A stretch of 34,677 nucleotides of DNA from an uncultured Lachnospiraceae bacterium (GTDB lineage: Bacteria > Bacillota > Clostridia > Lachnospirales > Lachnospiraceae): the NCBI GenBank assembly GCA_946620235.1, contig CAMONC010000008.1, positions 1 to 34,677 of the forward strand, written 5' to 3'. Shown piece after piece: positions 9,475-18,941 of this stretch. The position numbers and the translations under genes are program-made. The notes below the pieces were generated by a model. The model searched no databases and was not told the origin of the DNA. It saw only the letters and a list, made by a program, of their open reading frames with translations. How positions within the stretch are numbered: the stretch's first letter is position 1; the number at the start of each line of letters is the position of its first letter.

Positions 9475-10758
9475 ATGATTGTTAAATCAGGATTCAATAA
9501 ATTTATGCCGCTGATCTGCACATTGTGTGTTATCACCACGTTGAGTTTATCCTGCATGGATGTGTATGCTGCCGAGGATAAAGCGGATACAGGTTCACGT
9601 CATGCCGGTTTTGAATGGGGATCCGGACTGTTTTCGAGTGCGATAAAAACTTCCGAAGGTGTCGGCAATACCGACAGCACCGGAACAGAAGTGACCACGG
9701 TCCGCGAAGTTCTCAGTCTGGTCGGCACGGAATCTCTGTCCGGTGTTTATGCTGCACATAATGATGAAAATGACGATACCGAAGCCGAAGCGGATTCTTC
9801 TGTCGAGACAGCCAGGGATGCACTCAACAATACAGAGATGTCTGCGGGAGCAGGGTCACTATTCGGACGTAAGACCGCGGAAGAATATCTGGCCGCCAGA
9901 GAAGCTGCAGAAGGGGCCTGCTGGGGATATACGAATCTGGGCATATCAGATGTGTCCGATAATCTGAATATCCGTGCCATTCCCGGTGAGGACGGTAAAC
10001 TGGTAGGTAAACTTCCCAAAGATGCAGCCTGTGAAGTACTTGAGACCGAAGGCGACTGGACTCATATCACTTCCGGAGAAGTCGATGGTTATGTTAAAAG
10101 CGAGTATCTGCTGACCGGCATTCAGGCCAGACAGAGAGTCAGGGAGTTTGTCACGGATGTTGTCAAAGTAGGTGCTGACGGACTGAATGTTCGTGAGGAG
10201 CCCAGTACCGATTCTCCTGTTGTTACGCAGGTAGCTACAGGTGAGATTCTTGATTATGTCGGTACCGAGGGAGACTGGGTAGCCGTATTGCTGGATGATG
10301 AGACAGTATATGTATCATCCGATTATGTGGAGGTAACGAGCGATCTGCGTACCGCGCTTACCATGACAGAGGTGCTGTACGGGGAAGGCGTATCAGATGT
10401 CAGAGCCGCTCTGTGTAACTATGCTCTTCAGTTTGTCGGCAATCCTTATGTATGGGGCGGAACGAGTCTGACCAGAGGAGCCGACTGCTCGGGATTCGTG
10501 TTGAGTGTATTCAAGAACTACGGAGTGTCACTACCTCACTCATCGCGTGCTCAGGCCAGCATGGGTACGTCGATCAAACTGGCCGAAGCAAAGGCCGGTG
10601 ATCTCGTTTTCTACGGTAACGGACGGCGCATAAATCATGTGGCTATATATCTGGGCGGAGGCAGAGTAGTACATGCATCCAATCCCAGAACCGGCATAAG
10701 GGTATCCAACGTTGGATATCGTACTCCGGTGAAGGTAGTAAGAGTACTGTACGATTGA
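9475..10758 (+). CDS. Secreted cell-wall hydrolase: signal peptide, two SH3b domains, C-terminal NlpC/P60
   Basis: SH3b-like NIRAIPGEDGKLVGKLPKDAACEVLETEGDWTHI and NVREEPSTDSPVVTQVATGEIL. Catalytic GADCSGFVLSVFKNYGVSLPHSSRAQ and NHVAIYLGGGRVVHA. Confidence 0.93.
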   Translation: MIVKSGFNKFMPLICTLCVITTLSLSCMDVYAAEDKADTGSRHAGFEWGSGLFSSAIKTSEGVGNTDSTGTEVTTVREVLSLVGTESLSGVYAAHNDENDDTEAEADSSVETARDALNNTEMSAGAGSLFGRKTAEEYLAAREAAEGACWGYTNLGISDVSDNLNIRAIPGEDGKLVGKLPKDAACEVLETEGDWTHITSGEVDGYVKSEYLLTGIQARQRVREFVTDVVKVGADGLNVREEPSTDSPVVTQVATGEILDYVGTEGDWVAVLLDDETVYVSSDYVEVTSDLRTALTMTEVLYGEGVSDVRAALCNYALQFVGNPYVWGGTSLTRGADCSGFVLSVFKNYGVSLPHSSRAQASMGTSIKLAEAKAGDLVFYGNGRRINHVAIYLGGGRVVHASNPRTGIRVSNVGYRTPVKVVRVLYD

Positions 10759-10779
10759 TCTCACTGATTCGGGTGTGAA

Positions 10780-13700
10780 ATGTCTGTCAGATTTGTCTGC
10801 GGGCCTTCCGGCTCGGGGAAAAGTACATATATTCAGCATAAGATCATAGAAGAATCCTTGACTGATCCGGAGCGAAAGTATCTGCTGATCGTTCCGGATC
10901 AGTTTACTATGCAGATGCAGAAACGCCTGATCGAACTGCATCCGCATCATGCTTTTTCCAATATAGAAATACTGAGCTTCTCCAGACTGTCTCATCGTAT
11001 TCTCGAGGAGACGGGCGGTGCCGTGCCGGTTCTGGATGATACCGGCAAGAGTCTGATCATCCGGCGTATAGCCGAGGATGTGAAACCTCAGCTCACCGTC
11101 ATGTCGGGCAGACTTGATCGCATAGGCTTCATTCATGAGGTCAAATCCGCCATATCCGAGTTTATGCAATACGGTCATGATCCGGATTCAATTCATCGAA
11201 TGATCGAGAACATTCAGGACCGACCGACACTCGCACATAAACTTCATGATCTGGAGATCATATACAGGGCATTTATGGCTTATAAGGCCGATTCCTATGT
11301 AACGAGCGAGGAAACACTCGATATAGTGCGCAGGAACCTGCACAGATCGATGCTCGTGAAAGGTGCAGTTATCGCTTTTGACGGATTTACCGGTTTTACA
11401 CCTATCCAGGAGAGCGTTATACAGGAACTGATGGTCCTGACTGACAGGGTGTATTTTGCTTTTACCACTGAGGACGGTGCTGACCCTCATACACAGGTGG
11501 CACCGGAAGACATGTTCCATTTGTCATGGAGATCGGTGAACAGACTGTCAAAACTGGCAGATGAGGCCCGTGTACCGGAAGAGGATCCCATTATCTTAAG
11601 TCTGACAGGAAAAGGAAACACCACGGTTGACATAACACCACAAAAATCCGCAGATCTTGTTTCCCTTGAGAGAAATCTGTTCAGGTATCCCATTCATCAA
11701 TATACCGAAAAGCCCGGATCGATCCGTATATACAGAGCATCGAACATAATGGAGGAGATCACGGATACCTTTCAGCGTATCTCGACATTGATCACCGGGT
11801 GCAGGTACAGATACAGAGATATAGCCATAGTGGTTGGAGATATGGCATCCTATGCGGATGGCATTTCGAGGACAGCAGCTGCTCTGGGCATACCCGTGTA
11901 TATGGATTACAGCCGTTCTGTATTGCTCTCGCCGTTTATAGAAGCGATTCTTTCGGCGTATGAAGTGCTCAGATCCGATTATTCGTGTGAGAGTATCATC
12001 CGTCATATGCGTACCGGTTTCGGCCCTTTGAGCATGGAAGAGACGGATGAACTCGAGAACTTCCTGATGGCACGCGGAATTCGCGGCAGGCGTGCATTTG
12101 ACCGTGTCTGGACCTGCGCAGAACCGGATACCGGGAATGGTACGGAGGAGGCTTCGATCAGACGTGTCGAAAAGTATCGTAGACTCAACACCATTCGAGA
12201 AAAAGTGAAAGATCACTTTGCGAGTTTACATAACACCGAAACGACTATCCGGTCGTATTCCGAAAGGTTATATGACTTTATGTCGTCGGGAGGTATGTAT
12301 GAAAGACTCATGAACATGGCCGCTCGGTTTACAGAAGAGGGTGACCGTGCTTCTGCCATGCAGTATGAACAGGTATTTGACCGTGTATGTGAGCTGCTCG
12401 ATCAGATAGTTACTTTGACAGGGGACAGCTGCGTAGATGCAGATGAGTTCAGACATATACTGGAAGCGGGACTCGGTGAGATACGGCTCGGTATCATTCC
12501 GGGTGAGAGCGATCAGATAATGGTGGGCGATATCATCCGTACCAGACTGGAATCCGTCAGGGTACTCTTTCTATTGGGTGCCAATGATGAGAATATCCCG
12601 GGCAGGATGTCGACCGGAGGGATCATATCCGATCCGGACCGGGATTACCTGAACGGAATGGAAGGTATGGAACTTGCCCCCACTCCGCGTGAACAGATAT
12701 TCACACAGAGACTGTATCTCTATATGAACATGACCAAGCCCACAGATGGGTTGATCGTGTCATACAGAGCTTCAGACGAAAAAGGTTCGCCGATCCAGGC
12801 CTCATATCTGATCCATATGTTATGTAAACTATTTCCCGGCGTTTCTCATTTCAGATCCACTGAAACACATACGGTTGACGGCGTTATCGCACCTGCAGAC
12901 AGACTCTCCGTAGCCGGCGTGTGCGCGGATATGATGAGAGAATATGCCGGTGACAGACTGAGCGGACCGGAGAAAGAGCGGCTGTCGGTATTGTGTCGGG
13001 TGATGGAGTCGAGCGGTGATGCGGATATTCTTGATGGCATCCGTCACATGAGCACTCTGCATTATAACCATACCCCCCTGTCTGCTGCGCTTGCCGAAGA
13101 TTTATACGGTTCGGTGATGCAGACTTCGGTGAGCAGACTGGAGAGATTTGCCGGATGTGCTTATGCCCATTTCCTGAGCTATGGTCTGATGCTGAGGGAA
13201 AGGTCAGAGTATTCTTTTGAAAACAACAATATGGGTGATGTATATCACCGGGCTCTCGAGGAGTTTTCGAAAAGGGCCTGTGAAGAAGCCTCGGGCTGGG
13301 ATGGCTTAAGCGATGCGGATGCGGATGCCTGGGTGGATGAGATCATGGACAGACTCATCGACACATACGGTGACACCATATTGATATCCAACAATCGCAA
13401 CATAGCCATGAGCAACAGACTCCGCAGGATCGTAAAGAGAAGTGTGGACACTATAAGATACCAAGTCGGAGCAGGGAAGTTCATTCCGACATTTTTTGAG
13501 CATGGCTTCAATGAAAAGAGGACATATAAGACAGATGACGGCACAGAGAGGTCATATCGTCTGACGGGCAAGATAGACCGCGTGGATATATGTGAGACGG
13601 AGCAGGATAAGTACCTGCGCATAGTGGATTATAAGTCCGGAAATAAGGATTTTAATATAGCTGCACTGTATCACGGACTGATGATGCAGCTGACTGTATA

Positions 13701-14244
13701 TATGGATATAGCACTTAAGATAACGACCGATACCATACCCGCGGGCATGCTGTATTATCATATGGATGACCCCGTGGTGGATGCGGATGAGAGTATATCC
13801 GATGAGGAAGCACGTGATCTGGTCCGCCGCGATCTCCGCATGAAGGGTGTGGTAAACAGTGATCCCGATATAGCAAAACTGATGGACGGTTCACTTGATG
13901 CCGGTATCAGATCAGACGTCATTCCTCTGGCCTATACCAAAAATAATACGCCTGACAGATACTCAAAGGCATACTCGACGGAAGAATTGAAACTGATGCT
14001 CGGATATGCCGAGAAAAAGATGGATGAGCTGACTTCCGCGATTATGGATGGCTGTATAGATGTCCATCCTTCATACATGAAAGGCTCGGATGCTCCCTGC
14101 AAATGGTGCGATTATGCATCGGTGTGTCATATAGCCTCACGTATACCCGGGTATGATAAGTCGGAGTACAGCGATGATCCGGATACTATTCCGAATATCA
14201 TGAGAAAAGCCGTATCCGGCGATAAGGATAGTGATGGGAATTGA
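10780..14244 (+). CDS. addB: ATP-dependent helicase/nuclease subunit B (AddB)
   Basis: Walker A GPSGSGKSTYI; nuclease motif LRIVDYKSGNKDF; Fe-S-type C-terminal CKWCDYASVC; adjacent to addA. Confidence 0.95.
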   Translation: MSVRFVCGPSGSGKSTYIQHKIIEESLTDPERKYLLIVPDQFTMQMQKRLIELHPHHAFSNIEILSFSRLSHRILEETGGAVPVLDDTGKSLIIRRIAEDVKPQLTVMSGRLDRIGFIHEVKSAISEFMQYGHDPDSIHRMIENIQDRPTLAHKLHDLEIIYRAFMAYKADSYVTSEETLDIVRRNLHRSMLVKGAVIAFDGFTGFTPIQESVIQELMVLTDRVYFAFTTEDGADPHTQVAPEDMFHLSWRSVNRLSKLADEARVPEEDPIILSLTGKGNTTVDITPQKSADLVSLERNLFRYPIHQYTEKPGSIRIYRASNIMEEITDTFQRISTLITGCRYRYRDIAIVVGDMASYADGISRTAAALGIPVYMDYSRSVLLSPFIEAILSAYEVLRSDYSCESIIRHMRTGFGPLSMEETDELENFLMARGIRGRRAFDRVWTCAEPDTGNGTEEASIRRVEKYRRLNTIREKVKDHFASLHNTETTIRSYSERLYDFMSSGGMYERLMNMAARFTEEGDRASAMQYEQVFDRVCELLDQIVTLTGDSCVDADEFRHILEAGLGEIRLGIIPGESDQIMVGDIIRTRLESVRVLFLLGANDENIPGRMSTGGIISDPDRDYLNGMEGMELAPTPREQIFTQRLYLYMNMTKPTDGLIVSYRASDEKGSPIQASYLIHMLCKLFPGVSHFRSTETHTVDGVIAPADRLSVAGVCADMMREYAGDRLSGPEKERLSVLCRVMESSGDADILDGIRHMSTLHYNHTPLSAALAEDLYGSVMQTSVSRLERFAGCAYAHFLSYGLMLRERSEYSFENNNMGDVYHRALEEFSKRACEEASGWDGLSDADADAWVDEIMDRLIDTYGDTILISNNRNIAMSNRLRRIVKRSVDTIRYQVGAGKFIPTFFEHGFNEKRTYKTDDGTERSYRLTGKIDRVDICETEQDKYLRIVDYKSGNKDFNIAALYHGLMMQLTVYMDIALKITTDTIPAGMLYYHMDDPVVDADESISDEEARDLVRRDLRMKGVVNSDPDIAKLMDGSLDAGIRSDVIPLAYTKNNTPDRYSKAYSTEELKLMLGYAEKKMDELTSAIMDGCIDVHPSYMKGSDAPCKWCDYASVCHIASRIPGYDKSEYSDDPDTIPNIMRKAVSGDKDSDGN

Positions 14245-17200
14245 GTTTACCGTAGATCAGAAAAAAATAATAGAAGCCAGGGACTGCAGCCTGATAGTGT
14301 CCGCAGCTGCCGGAAGCGGTAAGACAGCTGTGCTCGTGGAGCGCATCATAGGTCTGATCACAGATCCGGAGAACCCCGTTGATATAGACACATTACTGGT
14401 GGTTACCTTTACGAATGCTGCTGCGGCACAGATGAAGGATAAGATACGCGAAGCCATTACAAAGCGTCTGGAGGAAACACCGGATGATGCAAATCTGTTG
14501 AGACAGTCCACTCTGATACACAATGCGAGGATTTCGACCATAGATTCCTTCTGTCAGTATGTATTGCGCAATTCTTTTGCTGACATTGATATAGATCCCG
14601 GATTTCGTATCGCCGAACCGGGCGAGAATTCGCTGCTCGAAGCCGATGTACTTGACCGTCTTATCGAGGAAAAGTACGGGAGCGGAGACGAGGAGTTCCT
14701 GTATATGGCGGATCATCTGGCTCCAGGCGCACGTGATTCAGGAGTGGCCGATGCGGTGTCTCATATATACAAGGTGGCTGAATCCGATCCCTGGCCTTAC
14801 GAGTGGCTGAAGATGCGCATGCGGGATCATGCTATACCCGAAGGCGGGGGACTGCCTGATGAGATAGTATCCCGGATACGTGACAGGGTTAAAAAAACAA
14901 TATCAATAACGCTTGATATCTATGAGAAAGCCCTGAACCTGGCTGATATCGGGGGTCTCCATGCCGACTATATCAGAGTGATCGAAACGGAGAGAGATGC
15001 CCTTAAAACCATTTACGGAAGTATCGAGAGTGATGAAGCCATCAGCTATGATGAAATGGTTCATCTGGTCGGAACACTGACTTATGAAGCTCTTTCCCGC
15101 AAATCCAATCCCGATGAGGATAAGGTGATAAGGGAACGGGTCAGGAATATGCGTACCCGGGCCAAAACCGGAATGGAGAAGTTAAAGGACTCATATCTGT
15201 CAACCACATCCGCCGAAGCGGCAGACAGGATAAGGGCCTGTGAGCGTACCGTTTCCGCCCTGTGCCGGCTGACCATGGACTATATGGATGCACTCCGGGA
15301 AGCCAAAGCCGACAGAGGCATACTTTCTTTTGCGGACTGCGAACATTATGCGCTGGATATACTGGTACGAAGATGTGACGACGGAAGCTGGGAATTCACT
15401 GACGCCGCATCTCAATACAGGAGCTTCTTCAGTTATGTTTTCATAGACGAATATCAGGACTCCAACATGATCCAGGAGCTGATACTGTCAGCGGTATCCG
15501 GGGAGAGTGAAGGCAAATATAACCGCTTCATGGTAGGTGATGTCAAACAGTCGATATACAGGTTCAGACAGGCTGAGCCCGAGATATTCATAAGCCGTTA
15601 TCATGAATACGGATATGAAGATAAAGACAGACGAAAGATTGACCTGAACCGTAACTTCCGCAGCCGCAGTCAGGTTCTGGATTCGTGTAATGCACTTTTT
15701 GAACGTGTCATGACCGAGGCTGACGGGGGAGCGGATTATGACGAGCATGCATCGCTCAAGTACGGCGCCGGCTATCCCGAGGCAGGAGAAAACGATCATA
15801 CCACTGAACTTGTATTTACCAATGCCTCCGAAGGAGTGTCTTCGGACCGGGCCATGACGGAGGGGGAGGCGATCGCGCGGCGTATCGATGCTCTGATGGC
15901 CGACGGCATGACGGTATGGGATTCGGATGCAGGGAGCATGCGTCCCCTCAGATACGGGGATATAGTCATCCTGTACAGGGCAAGCATTCCGGATGCCGAA
16001 TGTTATAAGCGTGTTCTCGAGAGCCGGTCGATCCCCGCACAGCTCACGGGAAGCTCTGGATACTTCGCTACTTACGAGATATCGACACTGATGAATCTGC
16101 TTCGGATCATAGTCAATCCCCTGCAGGACATTCCTTTCTATGGGACTATGGAATCGGTTATAGGTGGTTTTACACCTGAGGAGATCGCACGTATAAGTCT
16201 GGCTTACAGACAGTCACTTCCCGAGGGTGTATACCCCGGAGAGGGCTACATGTATGAAGCCTGCCGTCTGGCAGCTTCGGAGGGAGATGAGAAAGTGGGT
16301 GTATTTCTCAATATGCTCAACCGGTATCGTGAACTCTCCGAATATACGAGTGTCGATGAACTGCTCAGTGCGATACTGAATGATACATCTTACAGGACAT
16401 TGATGCTGGCGATGCGCGGAGGCCCCAGACGAGTGGCCAATGTGGATATGCTCATACGCAAGGCGACCGATTTTGCGGGAACATCATACTTCGGCTTGTA
16501 CAATTTCATTCGTTACATCGATCTGATGAAGAAGGCCGAAACAGATGACGACGAGGCCGAAGCTCCTGGTGAGATGATGGATACCGTCAGGATCATGAGC
16601 ATACATAAAAGCAAAGGGTTGGAGTTTCCGGTCGTCATAGTCGCCAGAGAGGGGAGCGAATTCAATCTGCAGGACTCCAGAAGTACGGTGATATGCGATC
16701 ACAGAGCAGGTATAGGTATCAAGCATATCAATACCCGTAAAAGGATCAAATACGACAATCTGATGTACCGGTATGTGGCCGATTCGATAATCGACCAATC
16801 CGTTGCCGAAGAGATGCGCATACAGTATGTTGCCATGACCAGAGCCAAGGAAAAGCTTATCATCATGGCGACCTTGAAGGATGAGCGCGGAAAGAACGAC
16901 CCCGACACGGATTTTTCCAAACTCGTTATCAAAAGACCTGATAAGCCGGCCGCATATATAGACTGGTATCTGCAGTGCCTGTGTGATGAACTGGATACTG
17001 ACCGGCTGGAGGTAACATGCGAGCACAGATCGGAACCGTCTCTGCATATCACATATTACAAATCCGATATGTCCGATGAAACCGGAGCGGCTGACTCCTT
17101 AATGGGAGCGATTGATACGGAGGTCCGCATGCGGGAACTGGCTGATATATCAGGCATCGATGATGCCGGTGGAGAGGCCGATCCGTACAGAAATTACCTG

Positions 17201-17980
17201 AACGGGATATATTCATATGAGTATCCTCACACGGATCTGAGCGGACTCTATACCAAAACATCCGTGTCAGTGCTCAAGCATGCGGCGATGCCCGAAGAAG
17301 CACCCGCACATGAGCTGATTCGCGGAGAGATAGATGATACCGCTGAAGGAACGGAGGCTTATACGGCTCCGGTACCCCGGTTCATTTCCGGTACAGCCGA
17401 CAAACCCGGGGCTACAGTCAGAGGTTCGGCGTTCCACAGGATAATGGAACTGTTTGATTTTTGTAGTTTACATAACACAAAAACAGCCGCTTCGTCCGTC
17501 TCGGCAGGTGTCGCTGCAATTATCGCAGCCGAAGAACTTTCCGCTCAGATCGAAAGAAGTACGGCAGACGGAACATTATCCGAAGTGGAGAAGCGTATCC
17601 TGGATGATCCGGGAGAATCCGGGCGTATCGTAAAATTCCTGGAAAGTGATACCGCCTCCCGTATGGCACGGGCACAGGAGGCAGGCAGACTGTATCGCGA
17701 AGCACCTTTTATGATGGGGATACCGGCCTCGCGTGTCGATGAGAGATTTCCGGATTATGAAACAGTACTCATTCAGGGTATTATTGATGTATATTGGATA
17801 GAAGATGACGGTGCGGTGATCCTGGATTACAAGACAGACCGTGTCCACAGTGCATCCCGTCTGACAGATCTCTACAGGACTCAGCTGGACTACTACGGAT
17901 ATGCTCTCGAGCAGATGCATATCCCGGTGAAGGAAAAGCTTATTTACTCGTTTGAACTTGGAGAGATCATATCCCTCTGA
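14231..17980 (+). CDS. addA: ATP-dependent helicase/nuclease subunit A (AddA)
   Basis: UvrD/Rep motifs SAAAGSGKTAVLVERI, VFIDEYQDSN, RFMVGDVKQSIYRFRQAEPEIF, IHKSKGLEFPVVIVA; nuclease AVILDYKTDRV. Start may be 14234. Confidence 0.96.
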   Translation: MMGIEFTVDQKKIIEARDCSLIVSAAAGSGKTAVLVERIIGLITDPENPVDIDTLLVVTFTNAAAAQMKDKIREAITKRLEETPDDANLLRQSTLIHNARISTIDSFCQYVLRNSFADIDIDPGFRIAEPGENSLLEADVLDRLIEEKYGSGDEEFLYMADHLAPGARDSGVADAVSHIYKVAESDPWPYEWLKMRMRDHAIPEGGGLPDEIVSRIRDRVKKTISITLDIYEKALNLADIGGLHADYIRVIETERDALKTIYGSIESDEAISYDEMVHLVGTLTYEALSRKSNPDEDKVIRERVRNMRTRAKTGMEKLKDSYLSTTSAEAADRIRACERTVSALCRLTMDYMDALREAKADRGILSFADCEHYALDILVRRCDDGSWEFTDAASQYRSFFSYVFIDEYQDSNMIQELILSAVSGESEGKYNRFMVGDVKQSIYRFRQAEPEIFISRYHEYGYEDKDRRKIDLNRNFRSRSQVLDSCNALFERVMTEADGGADYDEHASLKYGAGYPEAGENDHTTELVFTNASEGVSSDRAMTEGEAIARRIDALMADGMTVWDSDAGSMRPLRYGDIVILYRASIPDAECYKRVLESRSIPAQLTGSSGYFATYEISTLMNLLRIIVNPLQDIPFYGTMESVIGGFTPEEIARISLAYRQSLPEGVYPGEGYMYEACRLAASEGDEKVGVFLNMLNRYRELSEYTSVDELLSAILNDTSYRTLMLAMRGGPRRVANVDMLIRKATDFAGTSYFGLYNFIRYIDLMKKAETDDDEAEAPGEMMDTVRIMSIHKSKGLEFPVVIVAREGSEFNLQDSRSTVICDHRAGIGIKHINTRKRIKYDNLMYRYVADSIIDQSVAEEMRIQYVAMTRAKEKLIIMATLKDERGKNDPDTDFSKLVIKRPDKPAAYIDWYLQCLCDELDTDRLEVTCEHRSEPSLHITYYKSDMSDETGAADSLMGAIDTEVRMRELADISGIDDAGGEADPYRNYLNGIYSYEYPHTDLSGLYTKTSVSVLKHAAMPEEAPAHELIRGEIDDTAEGTEAYTAPVPRFISGTADKPGATVRGSAFHRIMELFDFCSLHNTKTAASSVSAGVAAIIAAEELSAQIERSTADGTLSEVEKRILDDPGESGRIVKFLESDTASRMARAQEAGRLYREAPFMMGIPASRVDERFPDYETVLIQGIIDVYWIEDDGAVILDYKTDRVHSASRLTDLYRTQLDYYGYALEQMHIPVKEKLIYSFELGEIISL

Positions 17981-17996
17981 TATTTGTGGTTTGATT

Positions 17997-18890
17997 ATGG
18001 GCAGATCGTTCAAAAAAGTCATATATGTTTTGATGCCTTTTCTGGCGTATTATATCGTTCATGATGTGACCAGATTCTTTATGATGTATGTTCTTCAGCT
18101 TATTTCTTCGATGAATGCCGGAGTATACTCATATATCAGGGCTCATGACACTTTTGTTTCGGGTTTTATATCCCTTTTGGATATGCTCCTGGGGGCATTG
18201 GTACTGATCATCCTTATGAAAAAGGATGAAGAGGAACTATCAATCTGGGATTATGTAAACCTGAACGGCATCAGCTTTTACAGAAAAGACCGTATACATC
18301 CCGCGTGGTTCAGCTGGGTGCTGCTCACGATCCAGTCCATCAGCATGGCGCTCGGGATAAATATCCTGATCAAGCTGTCGGGACTGATGAATATATCATC
18401 CTACAGTGAGACTTCGGGAGCTCAGTATTCGATCCCGGTCTGGTTCGGATTGCTGCTTTACGGAGTGATTTCTCCCGGGGTTGAGGAACTGCTTTTCAGG
18501 CTGATATTCTACGGACGTATGAAGAGACGTTTTCATATAGGCATAGCAGTGGTTGTCAGCTCGATGTTCTTCGGATTGTATCACCGCAATCTTGTACAGG
18601 GGATATACGGATTCGCAATGGGTGTGCTCATGTGTATGGCATGTGAGTATGTTCATACCGTGATCGGAGCTCTTCTGATGCATTCGGCAGCCAATCTGAC
18701 TGTATATCTGCTGGGGATCACCGGCGTGCTCGGAAAACTTGATTCACCCGTCTGCTGTATCATATTCATATGCATCGGATGCCTTACCGTTGTGGCCGAA
18801 ATCTTCTACAGCAGACAGTCTGTGAGACGTTTCGGCGCGATCGAAGGCATCGATCATGTCGGTTGTTTCTACGTGGATCCCTTGTTATAA
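17997..18890 (+). CDS. CPBP-family intramembrane (glutamic) protease
   Basis: EELLFRLIFYGRMKRR, GLYHRNLVQGIYGFAMGVL, HSAANL motifs; multiple TM segments. Start MGRSFKK at 17997. Confidence 0.85.
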   Translation: MGRSFKKVIYVLMPFLAYYIVHDVTRFFMMYVLQLISSMNAGVYSYIRAHDTFVSGFISLLDMLLGALVLIILMKKDEEELSIWDYVNLNGISFYRKDRIHPAWFSWVLLTIQSISMALGINILIKLSGLMNISSYSETSGAQYSIPVWFGLLLYGVISPGVEELLFRLIFYGRMKRRFHIGIAVVVSSMFFGLYHRNLVQGIYGFAMGVLMCMACEYVHTVIGALLMHSAANLTVYLLGITGVLGKLDSPVCCIIFICIGCLTVVAEIFYSRQSVRRFGAIEGIDHVGCFYVDPLL

Positions 18891-18891
18891 T
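18863..18891 (+). promoter_or_regulatory. Putative promoter for the GPH/MFS transporter gene, overlapping the 3' end of the CPBP CDS
   Basis: TTGTTT (18863-18868), 17-nt spacer, TATAAT (18886-18891), followed about 50 nt later by the ATG at 18942. Confidence 0.6.
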
Positions 18892-18941
18892 AATTGTTAG
18901 TATCTTTTTATTCTGCTTTTTTCACTGAAAGGACACAACTT

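Noticed and set aside
10703-10718. 16-bp perfect palindrome TATCCAACGTTGGATA near the 3' end of the NlpC/P60 gene
   Set aside because: About 0.5 such palindromes are expected by chance in a window this size. It is coding (SNVGY), and no second copy or regulatory context was seen.
18251-18260. Considered GTTTACATAA as a DnaA box or a parS/Noc-type site
   Set aside because: It does not match TTATCCACA, TGTTTCACGTGAAACA or the palindromic Noc motif, and it is asymmetric. Kept as an unexplained motif instead.
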